From positions 1 to 16,399 of the forward strand of contig JAKSTS010000041.1 of the NCBI GenBank assembly GCA_024402455.1: DNA of 16,399 nucleotides. Direction: 5' to 3'. The translations under genes and the position numbers were made by a program. Of the stretch, positions 4,858 to 11,454 are shown one piece after another. Numbering within the stretch: position 1 is the stretch's first letter; every line of letters starts with the position of its first letter. The notes beneath the pieces are model-generated. The model did not search any database and was not told where the DNA came from. It saw nothing but the letters and a program-made list of their open reading frames with translations. The DNA comes from Treponemataceae bacterium (lineage in GTDB: Bacteria; Spirochaetota; Spirochaetia; Treponematales; Treponemataceae).

Positions 4858-6783
4858 ATGGCAACTTATCAGTTTCAAACAGAAGTAAACCAGCTTCTGA
4901 CACTTATTATTCATTCATTGTATTCAAACAAAGATATTTTCTTGCGCGAAATTGTTTCAAATGCTTCTGATGCTTTGGACAAATTGAAATATCTTACAGT
5001 TTCTGATGAAACTTATAAATCTGTAAATTTTGACCCGCGGATTGACATTTCATTTGATGAAGAAAAGAAAATTCTTGTTGTAAAAGATACCGGAATCGGC
5101 ATGAATAAAGATGATCTTGTTGCAAACCTTGGTACAATTGCACGTTCTGGCACAAAAGCTTTTATTGAAAAGCTCGAAAAAGATGCAAAAAAAGATTCTG
5201 CATTAATCGGTCAGTTTGGTGTCGGTTTTTATTCAGCTTTTATGGTTGCTTCAAAAATTGATGTTTACAGCCGCAAAGCTGCAACAGAAGCTGTATGTAA
5301 ATGGTCAAGCAACGGCACAAATTCTTATGAACTTGAAGAAGTTGCACTTGATGATGAAAATGTAAAAAAATATGGTCTTGATGCTTCGCACGGAACAGCA
5401 GTTGTAATGTTCCTTAACGAAGAAGATAATTCTTATGCTTCACGCTGGAAGGTTGAAGAAATCGTAAAAAGATATTCTGACCACATTGCTTTCCCGATTT
5501 TCCTTCATTACGACCAGAAACAATATGACGACAAAGGCAAAGAAACAGGAAGAGAATCAAAAGTTGACCAGATTAACAGTGCAAGTGCATTGTGGCAGCG
5601 TTCAAAGAGCGATTTAAAGCCTGAAGATTACAACAACTTCTATAAGACTATTTCGCACGATACTGCAGATCCTCTTATGTATGTTCATACACATGCAGAA
5701 GGCACACAGGAATATACAACATTGTTCTATGTTCCAGAAACAGCTCCTTTTGATATGTATCAGGCTGATTATAAGAGCGGCGTAAAGCTTTATGTAAAGC
5801 GTGTATTTATTACAGATGATGACAAAGAGCTTTTGCCGTCTTATTTGCGTTTTGTAAGAGGAATTATTGACAGCGAAGACTTGCCACTTAACGTAAGCCG
5901 TGAAATTTTGCAGCAGAACCGTATTTTGACAAACATCAAGACTTCTTCTGTAAAAAAACTTCTCGGTGAATTCAAAAAACTTTCAGAAAAAACTGATGAT
6001 GAAGGCAAAAAACAGTGGAACAAGTTTATTGCTCAATATAACCGTCCGTTAAAAGAGGGTCTTTATTCAGATTTTGCAAACAGAGAAGAAATTGCAGACC
6101 TTATCCGCTTTAAGAGCACAGCTGAAGAAGGCACCGGCGACGATAAATGGACAAGCTTTGCAGACTATGTTCAGCGCATGAAGCCTGAACAGAAAGCAAT
6201 TTATTATATTACCGGTACAGACGAAAAACAGCTTCGTTCTTCTCCGCTTCTCGAAGCATATAAATCAAAAGGTTTTGAAGTCCTCATCATGGCAGACGAA
6301 ATCGATGATATCGTTATTCCATCTTTGAACAAATATAAAGATTTTGACCTTAAGGCTGTAAACCGTGCCGGAAGCGATGAAGAACTTGGCGTTGACAAAG
6401 CAGAAGCAGAGAAAAAAGCTGAAGAATTCAAACCTGTTGTTGAAAAAATCAAAAAAGCATTGGGCGACCGCGTAAAAGATGTTGTTCTTTCAAAACGTCT
6501 GTCAGATTCTCCTTCTTGCATTGTTGTTGACGAAAACGACCCGTCTCTTCAGCTTGAACGCATGATGAAAGCAATGGGACAGCCGACAATGGGCGAAGTA
6601 AAACCAATTCTTGAAGTTAACGGCGACCATGCACTTGTTGCTGCGTTAAAAGCCTCTTCTGACGAAGAATATATTGCAGATGTTTCAAATGTTCTGCTTG
6701 ATCAGGCTCTGCTTGTTTCTGGTGGCGAACTTAAAGACCCGGCAGACTTTGTAAAGCGCATCAATAAACTGATGACAAAATAA
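4858..6783 (+). CDS. htpG: Molecular chaperone HtpG (bacterial Hsp90)
   Basis: HtpG is a cytosolic dimeric ATP-dependent chaperone of the Hsp90 family. The 641-residue protein is close to the E. coli length of 624. The N-terminal GHKL ATPase is complete: 'REIVSNASDALDKL' carries the catalytic Glu31 and Asn35 and the Asp38 contact; 'DTGIGM' is at 77-82; 'GTIARSGTKAF' forms the lid; 'IGQFGVGFYSAFMVA' holds the glycine-rich loop at about 117-131. The middle domain has 'LPLNVSREILQQNRIL', including the catalytic-loop arginine region. The C-terminal dimerisation domain ends INKLMTK, without the eukaryotic MEEVD tail, as expected. The start is supported by AGGAG about 11 bases upstream. It is a single-gene unit, with a hairpin leader and two stacked terminator candidates. 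Identification is certain. Confidence 0.98.
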   Translation: MATYQFQTEVNQLLTLIIHSLYSNKDIFLREIVSNASDALDKLKYLTVSDETYKSVNFDPRIDISFDEEKKILVVKDTGIGMNKDDLVANLGTIARSGTKAFIEKLEKDAKKDSALIGQFGVGFYSAFMVASKIDVYSRKAATEAVCKWSSNGTNSYELEEVALDDENVKKYGLDASHGTAVVMFLNEEDNSYASRWKVEEIVKRYSDHIAFPIFLHYDQKQYDDKGKETGRESKVDQINSASALWQRSKSDLKPEDYNNFYKTISHDTADPLMYVHTHAEGTQEYTTLFYVPETAPFDMYQADYKSGVKLYVKRVFITDDDKELLPSYLRFVRGIIDSEDLPLNVSREILQQNRILTNIKTSSVKKLLGEFKKLSEKTDDEGKKQWNKFIAQYNRPLKEGLYSDFANREEIADLIRFKSTAEEGTGDDKWTSFADYVQRMKPEQKAIYYITGTDEKQLRSSPLLEAYKSKGFEVLIMADEIDDIVIPSLNKYKDFDLKAVNRAGSDEELGVDKAEAEKKAEEFKPVVEKIKKALGDRVKDVVLSKRLSDSPSCIVVDENDPSLQLERMMKAMGQPTMGEVKPILEVNGDHALVAALKASSDEEYIADVSNVLLDQALLVSGGELKDPADFVKRINKLMTK

Positions 6784-6801
6784 AAAGCCTTAAAGCTTTT
6801 T
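6782..6801 (+). terminator. Short hairpin at the htpG stop codon
   Basis: AAAAAGC (6782-6788) pairs with GCTTTTT (6795-6801), overlapping the stop codon. The 7-bp stem ends in its own T-run, so it could be a weak intrinsic terminator in front of the large split hairpin. Confidence 0.4.
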
Positions 6802-6802
6802 C

Positions 6803-6932
6803 AAAAAAGGGATGTCCAATAAGTTCTGTCATGCTGAATTTATTTCAGCATCTATGCTTCATATAGTGTGTTAGATTCCGGATCAAGTCCGGAATGACAT
6901 AGAATTTAATCTTTTTGGGCGTCCCTTTTTTT
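6803..6932 (+). terminator. htpG terminator with a repeat element in its loop
   Basis: Bases 6803-6819 pair with 6915-6931 as a continuous 17-bp RNA stem (AAAAAAGGGATGTCCAA with TTGGGCGTCCCTTTTTT) that uses two G-U pairs. The 3' arm ends in a run of seven T (6926-6932). The 95-base loop contains a complete 73-bp palindromic repeat. On the minus strand the two G-U pairs become C-A mismatches, so the structure favours termination of htpG. Confidence 0.6.
6827..6899. repeat. Palindromic MITE/REP-like repeat, 73 bp
   Basis: It begins with TGTCAT (6827-6832) and ends with ATGACA (6894-6899). Inside are two perfect 8-bp hairpins: ATGCTGAA/TTCAGCAT (6831-6838 with 6844-6851) and ATTCCGGA/TCCGGAAT (6875-6882 with 6888-6895). 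The left 26 bases recur exactly at 14962-14987 after trkH, so it is a dispersed repeat seen twice in this window. Confidence 0.75.
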
Positions 6933-6960
6933 ATGCATATGTGGAAAACTGTGCAAGAAA

Positions 6961-6978
6961 GCTGCTGTTTGTTGCAGC
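6961..6978 (-). terminator. Weak terminator after the ATP-grasp gene
   Basis: Read on the minus strand, GCTGC and GCAGC (6974-6978 and 6961-6965) form a 5-bp stem with an 8-base loop, followed by TTTCTT. It lies about 8 bases after the stop codon of the ATP-grasp gene. The stem is short, so this is tentative. Confidence 0.35.
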
Positions 6979-6985
6979 CGTTTGT

Positions 6986-8311
6986 TTATTTTTCGCCGAT
7001 GAAAGGTTCGCCTAAAAGAAGAGAATCAATAAGTTCATCTGTTATTTCAGACTGTTTCAGCTTTGCAAGCACAATTGCAAGCCGGCTCTGCACGCTTGAC
7101 GGGTTTGAAATTGCAAAATCGCCTTTATGTTTGTAAATGATTTTTCTGCTTTGATTTTTACCGTAAAGCGGATAATTATCGTTGATTATATAACCGCTTT
7201 TTGTTGAAAGGTAATTAAGCTGTGTGTATAGGCTGTTATCGGGTTCGTCATCAAAAATGCTGAGAAAGCTTTTTGCAGAAAGCCTGTTTGTTTCATTTTC
7301 TTTTGCATTTTTAACAGCTTCGCTATAGGCATTGAACGGCAGTTCTTTTAAAAGTTCTGTCATTCCTCCGCCGATTCTTGTTGCAAAATCAATCGGAAGG
7401 ATTCGCTTTGTTTTTTCTTCAATTATAAAATCGAACTGTGCAAATGAAATGTCTGTTTTTTCAAAAAGCGCATTCATCCAGTTTTGCAGAGCATAGACAA
7501 CCTGTTCTTCCGGCTTTACAAGCTGAATGCATGCCGTGCATGGTTTGTTTTTAATATTGACGATGTTTTTTCTGCACAGGCGCACAAGACTCATTTTTCC
7601 ACATAGCCAGAAACAGTCAGCGCTGTATTCTGTTCCTTCAACATATTCCGAAAAAAGCGCGCCTTTGTTTTCAATTTGCATGATGCGCATTACTTTGTTT
7701 TTCAAAGTGCTGGCCTGCAGAAAATATTTTTCTAAAAGTTCCATATCCGGGTCTTTTAATATTTCAACGCCATAGCCTGAATGAAGGCCTTCGGGCTTGA
7801 TGATTAATGATTTGCCTGATTGAAGTGCTTTAAATGCTTCTTCTTTTGTGTTAAAAAACTGCGGCACATCGATATTTTCAGCCTGTAGTGTCTGATTTAA
7901 AAAGAGTTTTGACCTTGAAGCTAAAAGAGCCTTTCTGCTGGTGCGCGAAACTTTTTTATTCAGGCAGTAAGAAATCCAGTATTCACTTAAAGGCAGAATA
8001 AAATCTGAGTCTGAAATGTTTATTTCTTTTAAAAATTCGATTTTTTCGGTTTCTTCATCTGAAAGAAAGGGTTCCATAAACGGAGCATCAACAAACGAAG
8101 TGTTAAAGCCAAGACTGTTAAAAACTTCCTTTATAGACGAAAGTCCAAAGATGCTGGTGGCTCCGGCTATAAAAACTGTCGGTTTTTGGTTTATTCGCGC
8201 CGACGGGTTCAATACTCCGACGCACTGCGTCGTATGAAGGGTATTGGATCCGGAGTGCAATTTCCTTTTAGAACGACGATACCTCGAACGCTCTGCGTTG
8301 AGGTTCGTCAT
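6986..8311 (-). CDS. ATP-grasp domain protein (carboxylate-amine ligase-like)
   Basis: ATP-grasp enzymes activate a carboxylate as acyl-phosphate and join it to an amine or thiol. After a repeat-derived head of about 44 residues, 'KPTVFIAGATSIFGL' starts a Rossmann-like N-terminal domain. 'SKLFLNQTLQAENIDVPQF' and 'GKSLIIKPEGLHSGYGVEIL' are the ATP-binding entry with its lysine, 'GALFSEYVEGTEYSADCFW' is the hinge and acidic region, and 'FDFIIEEKTKRILPIDFATR' followed by IGGGMTE is the metal- and phosphate-binding end. The general plan recalls CarB-like and PylC-like ligases, but no substrate can be named. The start at 8311 is chosen because its ATG overlaps the TGA of the upstream methyltransferase gene as ATGA. 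In-frame ATGs at 8344 and 8317 also exist, and a TTG at 8212 would exclude most repeat-derived residues. Confidence 0.75.
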   Translation of the reverse strand: MTNLNAERSRYRRSKRKLHSGSNTLHTTQCVGVLNPSARINQKPTVFIAGATSIFGLSSIKEVFNSLGFNTSFVDAPFMEPFLSDEETEKIEFLKEINISDSDFILPLSEYWISYCLNKKVSRTSRKALLASRSKLFLNQTLQAENIDVPQFFNTKEEAFKALQSGKSLIIKPEGLHSGYGVEILKDPDMELLEKYFLQASTLKNKVMRIMQIENKGALFSEYVEGTEYSADCFWLCGKMSLVRLCRKNIVNIKNKPCTACIQLVKPEEQVVYALQNWMNALFEKTDISFAQFDFIIEEKTKRILPIDFATRIGGGMTELLKELPFNAYSEAVKNAKENETNRLSAKSFLSIFDDEPDNSLYTQLNYLSTKSGYIINDNYPLYGKNQSRKIIYKHKGDFAISNPSSVQSRLAIVLAKLKQSEITDELIDSLLLGEPFIGEK

Positions 8312-8337
8312 TTGCATTGTCCAAGCCTTAGGCTTTG
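8205..8337. repeat. Hairpin-rich repeat element spanning the trmH-like / ATP-grasp junction
   Basis: Three stems are visible: CGACGCA/TGCGTCG around one C (8218-8224, 8226-8232); a long bulged stem GACGA-ACCTC-AACGC (8275-8291) with GCGTT-GAGGT-TCGTC (8295-8309); and AAGCC/GGCTT around TTA (8323-8327, 8331-8335). The CTCCG (8215-8219) / CGGAG (8251-8255) pair encloses the first stem. The style matches the element at 3244-3342. It encodes the unusual last residues of the methyltransferase and the Arg/Ser/Asn-rich head of the ATP-grasp ORF, neither of which fits its protein family. Boundaries are approximate. Confidence 0.6.
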
Positions 8338-9141
8338 TGTCCATGCGCTCATCAGAACGCCAAAAGCAACGCCGACGTTAAGAGAAGCTTTTATGCCTGT
8401 CATTGGAATTGTAACGCGCCCATAAGTTGCTTTTTCAAGTGCTTTCGGGCTGCATCCAAGTTCTTCTGATCCGATAATGACAATGCCTTTTTTAGGAAAA
8501 ACAAAATCTTCTAAAGGCGTTCCGCCTGTTTCTAGTGCAAAAACCGGAATATTCGGGTTTAAATCGTCTAAAGACGTGCGTTCCCATGGAATTGATTCAA
8601 TGCAGCCCATTGCAGAACGGATTGCACGCGGGTGATTTGGATCTGTGCAGAAAGGCGACAAAAGGACTTTTTCTGCGCCAAAAGCTTCTGCACTTCTAAA
8701 GATTGAACCCAAATTAAACGGTGAACGTATGTCTTCTGCGTAAACTTGAACGCTTTCAAAAAAGTTTCGGGCTAAAAGCGCACCGTTTTCATCTCTTGGT
8801 GCATTGTGCGGCGCAATAACAAGATCCCATTCTGCAGGCAGTGTTCCAATAACGGCAAGAAGATGATTCCTTGCCGTGTTGCACAGACGACGCTCGTCAA
8901 ACGGTTCTGCTTTTATTAAGGCTTCAATTTCATTTTTTGCGTCTGCGCTGAGCTGCGGGTCTGTCAAAAGAACCGCAGCAAGTTTTTTAGTATATTCTTC
9001 GCGCGGCATGCTTGTAATGTCATAAACGCAGCCGTCTTCGGCGGTGCCTGCAATGTCGCGTTCAAGCGCACCAAAACACAGCGCAAGTTTCCGCCTGCGC
9101 TGTCCGCCTTCTATTTGAAAAAGTTTTTCCGGTGAAATCAT
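8308..9141 (-). CDS. TrmH/SpoU-family RNA 2'-O-ribose methyltransferase
   Basis: SPOUT-fold enzymes of this family transfer a methyl group from SAM to a ribose 2'-OH of tRNA or rRNA. All three knot motifs are present: motif 1 'DIRSPFNLGSIFRSAEAFG' (137-155, with Asn143 and catalytic-type Arg149), motif 2 'IVIIGSEELGCSPKAL' (220-234) and motif 3 'IPMTGIKASLNVGVAFG' (245-261). The first ~125 residues are a helical extension of unknown role. The target nucleotide cannot be assigned. The last residues (AWTQSLRLGQCK) are read from a dispersed repeat. The gene starts 3 bases after the stop codon of the ADH-like gene and has no visible Shine-Dalgarno site, so translation is probably coupled. It overlaps the next gene by ATGA. 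Confidence 0.88.
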   Translation of the reverse strand: MISPEKLFQIEGGQRRRKLALCFGALERDIAGTAEDGCVYDITSMPREEYTKKLAAVLLTDPQLSADAKNEIEALIKAEPFDERRLCNTARNHLLAVIGTLPAEWDLVIAPHNAPRDENGALLARNFFESVQVYAEDIRSPFNLGSIFRSAEAFGAEKVLLSPFCTDPNHPRAIRSAMGCIESIPWERTSLDDLNPNIPVFALETGGTPLEDFVFPKKGIVIIGSEELGCSPKALEKATYGRVTIPMTGIKASLNVGVAFGVLMSAWTQSLRLGQCK

Positions 9142-9144
9142 TTT

Positions 9145-10290
9145 TTAGTAAGCTTGTTTTACCAGATTGAAAAGGCTGTCTGCTGTAACAGGTTTTGCAT
9201 AAAATGGTATAAAATCAAGCTGCATTGCATCATTTACAGAAGCTGCTATCTGTTCAATTGAAACAGACAGTTCCTTTAATCGGGCTGGAAGTCCAGCACG
9301 GGCAATGCGTCCGCGGATGTTTTCAGCGAGCAAATCTGCTGCTTCTTCTGGTGTGGCATTATTGCCGCATGCGCCGAGAAGTTTTGCTGCTTTTAAGATT
9401 TTGTCGCTTGAGAAAACGGCTTCTTCAATAAGATACGGCAGAAGAATTGCTGAAAGCAAAGAACGCGAAACTTTGTATCTTGAATATGTTGCAAAAGCAA
9501 GTGCGGTAATTGGTCCTGGTGCAGAAAGAGAAGCTGCCAAAGCTGCCATGCAACCGCATTGTAAAAGAGATTCGTCAACTGTTTCAGGCGAAGCAAGCGG
9601 ATCTGTTAAATTGTCAGCCGGAGCCATCAGTTCAAAAATTTTCTCTGCAATTGCATCTGAGAAAAAGCTTGAACGGTTTGAAAAATATGTTTCGAAAGCA
9701 AGGCACAAAAGATTGAGCGAAATAGAAGAAATCTGATTTTTTGTAAGTGTTGCACCTAAAGAAACATCAAAAATTATTTCTTTTGTCAAACCTTCCTGAA
9801 CTTTCAGAAGTCTGAATTGATTTGAGCGTGCATCAATAATTGCGCATCGTTCATAAAAAAGGAAAGTGTCCCGGATTGATGTTGGAATACAGATAAGAGG
9901 AAGAGGCTCTTTGTGTGAAATATCTCCATCAACAAAGTCATACAAAGGTTTGTCTTCATTGAAAAGTGAAGCTACGCCACGACCAAGATTCAGGGCTTTT
10001 TCGCCGCCACAGGCAATTACACCTTGAATATGTGCACCCTGAGAAAGTTTAAGAACTTGTGCCAAAGTTTCTGTTGTCGGGTCATTTGGCATGTCTTCGT
10101 AAACTATAAAATCAATTTTGCTTTCAGAAAGAACTTGTGTAAGTTTTTCCTTTGCTTTTGTTTCTTTTGTAGCAGGATCCAAAACCAATAAATATCTTGA
10201 TGCTAATGGAGATGCAAGTGCTCCGAGTCTTGAAGATGTTTGATTGCCCAAAAGTATGTGTGGAGCAACCTTGAAAGACAAATCGTTCAT
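9145..10290 (-). CDS. Iron-ADH-fold protein with degenerate active site (probable pseudoenzyme)
   Basis: The 381-residue length and overall pattern are those of group III iron-containing alcohol dehydrogenases, which normally reduce aldehydes with NAD(P)H. The alignable landmarks are strand-rich 'SRYLLVLDPATKE', 'GVIACGGEKALNLGRGVASL' (usual place of the GGGSxxD cofactor motif), 'PLICIPTSIRDTF' (usual PTTAGTGSE), 'SLNLLCLAFETYFS' (usual DALTHAxEAYxS) and 'SRSLLSAILLPYLIEE' (usual HGxANAxLLPyvl). The four metal ligands Asp, His, His, His become Asn193, Leu197, Thr262 and Arg276, and the catalytic His is Phe266. The GGGS motif is also lost. The frame is intact and normal in length, so this looks like a retained non-catalytic or re-purposed protein rather than decay. 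The start has AAGGA (10296-10300) upstream. Residue alignment was done by eye. Confidence 0.78.
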   Translation of the reverse strand: MNDLSFKVAPHILLGNQTSSRLGALASPLASRYLLVLDPATKETKAKEKLTQVLSESKIDFIVYEDMPNDPTTETLAQVLKLSQGAHIQGVIACGGEKALNLGRGVASLFNEDKPLYDFVDGDISHKEPLPLICIPTSIRDTFLFYERCAIIDARSNQFRLLKVQEGLTKEIIFDVSLGATLTKNQISSISLNLLCLAFETYFSNRSSFFSDAIAEKIFELMAPADNLTDPLASPETVDESLLQCGCMAALAASLSAPGPITALAFATYSRYKVSRSLLSAILLPYLIEEAVFSSDKILKAAKLLGACGNNATPEEAADLLAENIRGRIARAGLPARLKELSVSIEQIAASVNDAMQLDFIPFYAKPVTADSLFNLVKQAY

Positions 10291-10316
10291 ATAATTCCTT
10301 CTGAAAGCTAGAAAAA

Positions 10317-10343
10317 AAAAGGCGGATAGAAAATCCGCCTTTT
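10317..10343 (-). terminator. Bidirectional terminator between flgM and the ADH-like gene
   Basis: AAAAGGCGGAT (10317-10327) and ATCCGCCTTTT (10333-10343) form an 11-bp stem with a 5-base loop. On the minus strand it is followed by a further run of T (complement of A at 10312-10316), giving a strong terminator for rsmI-flgM. Only about 21 bases separate it from the ADH-like start codon, so that gene depends on read-through or a promoter overlapping the hairpin. Confidence 0.88.
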
Positions 10344-10374
10344 AAATAGCACACGTCAACAGCAGAAATGCTGC

Positions 10375-10662
10375 TTAGATGCCGTATGCATCCATAATTC
10401 TATTTGCGACAGTATTAACAACGGCTTCGTTGATATACGACGGATCCTTAATCTTTTCTTTAATTTCTGCAATTTTATCTGCGCGTACGTCTGGAGTTTC
10501 TTTTGCAACTTCAGAAGCGTAGTAAGCTTCTGAAAGCTCTCTTGCTTCGTCTGAAAGATTTATGGAATCTCTAATATCGCGTACAGAATTTCTATTCTGT
10601 GACTTCTGCGCATTCTGCGTATCTTGCAGCGGATTAATGCCATCAAGTCGATTAATTACCAT
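10375..10662 (-). CDS. flgM: Anti-sigma-28 factor FlgM
   Basis: FlgM binds the flagellar sigma factor FliA (sigma-28) and keeps late flagellar genes off until the hook is complete, when FlgM is exported. The 95-residue protein shows the family plan: a disordered N-terminal half rich in Gln, Asn, Arg and Asp, then 'INLSDEARELSEAYYASEVA' and the conserved sigma-binding C-terminal part 'PDVRADKIAEIKEKIKDPSY' followed by 'INEAVVNTVANRIMDAYGI'. Length is typical. The gene starts 11 bases after the rsmI stop codon, with AGG-rich sequence in between, so the two are almost certainly cotranscribed. It ends before a strong terminator. Pairing with rsmI rather than flgN or flgA is unlike enteric bacteria. 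Confidence 0.93.
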   Translation of the reverse strand: MVINRLDGINPLQDTQNAQKSQNRNSVRDIRDSINLSDEARELSEAYYASEVAKETPDVRADKIAEIKEKIKDPSYINEAVVNTVANRIMDAYGI

Positions 10663-10673
10663 AAAAACCTACC

Positions 10674-11393
10674 TTATTCCTCTAAATAAATATCGGCATC
10701 ATTTTCAGTTTTTTTCAGTTTTTTTTCTCCAGCAACAAAAACCGAAAACTCGCCTAAAATCTTACTCCGCGCGGAAAAATTATCCCGAAGCTCGCCAGCT
10801 GTTCCCTCAAGAATTTCTTCATGAAGCTTGGTAAGTTCCCGCCCAATAACAATACGACGCTCATTATTAATTTCGGCAATATCTGACAAAAGCTTAACTA
10901 TTCGGAACGGAGATTCGTACAAAATAAACGAATCTTTTGTTTCAATCAGCTCTTTCAGACGAGCGCGGCGCCTTCCAGGTTTGGGTGAAAGAAAACCCTC
11001 AAATATTACGGTTTTTCCTGCAATGCCGGCCAAGCTTAAAAGCGAAGCAAAAGCAGACGCACCCGGAATTGGAATGACCGTATGTCCAGCTTTTCGTGCT
11101 TCTGCAACCAAAACGGCACCAGGATCACTTATTCCCGGCGTTCCGGCATCGCTTGCATAAGCTACATTTTTTCCTTCTTCAAGGAGCTGAACGATTTTTT
11201 GTGCCGCTTCAAGTTCATTCTGCGAACGGCACGAAACCAAAGGTTTCCTTATTTCAAAATGTGTCAAAAGCTGCAATGTGTGGCGAGTGTCTTCTGCTGC
11301 AATTGCATCAACTTTCTTAAAAGTTTCAATTGCCCTAAAAGTCATGTCGCTAAGATTGCCAATCGGTGTGGCTACAATGTATAATTCAGACAC
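10674..11393 (-). CDS. rsmI: 16S rRNA (cytidine-1402 2'-O) methyltransferase RsmI
   Basis: RsmI adds the ribose methyl group at C1402 in the decoding centre of 16S rRNA using SAM. The 239-residue protein begins directly with 'LYIVATPIGNLSDMTFRAIE', the family signature. It continues with 'VDAIAAEDTRHTLQLLTHF', 'VAYASDAGTPGISDPGAVLV', 'VIPIPGASAFASLLSLAGI' (SAM-binding tetrapyrrole-methylase fold), 'FEGFLSPKPGRRRARL' and 'SFILYESPFRIVKLLSDI'. It is shorter than the E. coli enzyme (286) because the C-terminal extension is missing, a common variation. The start is a GTG at 11393, six bases behind a perfect TATAAT box with no Shine-Dalgarno site, which implies a leaderless mRNA. It is first in an operon with flgM. 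Confidence 0.95.
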   Translation of the reverse strand: MSELYIVATPIGNLSDMTFRAIETFKKVDAIAAEDTRHTLQLLTHFEIRKPLVSCRSQNELEAAQKIVQLLEEGKNVAYASDAGTPGISDPGAVLVAEARKAGHTVIPIPGASAFASLLSLAGIAGKTVIFEGFLSPKPGRRRARLKELIETKDSFILYESPFRIVKLLSDIAEINNERRIVIGRELTKLHEEILEGTAGELRDNFSARSKILGEFSVFVAGEKKLKKTENDADIYLEE

Positions 11394-11399
11394 AATATT

Positions 11400-11428
11400 A
11401 TTATAGCGTTATTTTTTACTTGAAGCAA
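11400..11428 (-). promoter_or_regulatory. rsmI-flgM promoter (consensus sigma-70, leaderless)
   Basis: On the minus strand TTGCTT (11423-11428), a 17-base spacer and TATAAT (11400-11405) precede the GTG at 11393. The expected start of transcription falls on the GTG itself. The -35 box overlaps the -35 box of the divergent promoter by three bases (11423-11425). Confidence 0.75.
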
Positions 11429-11451
11429 GTGAATTTATAGCGCAATATATT
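11420..11451 (+). promoter_or_regulatory. Promoter of the zinc-ribbon protein gene, overlapping the rsmI promoter
   Basis: TTGAAG (11420-11425) is followed by AT-rich candidates for -10: CAATAT (11443-11448, 17-base spacer) or TATATT (11446-11451, 20-base spacer). The ATG is at 11455 with no ribosome site, again suggesting a leaderless mRNA. CTTGAAGCAAG (11419-11429) is a small palindrome covering both -35 boxes. Confidence 0.5.
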
Positions 11452-11454
11452 ATT

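Noticed and set aside
6827..6899. Insertion sequence after htpG
   Set aside because: At 73 bp with no ORF it can only be a non-autonomous palindromic repeat; no transposase is encoded in the window.
9225..9736. Plus-strand ORFs opposite the ADH-like gene
   Set aside because: They overlap a coding frame with full-length family similarity, lack ribosome sites and resemble no protein.
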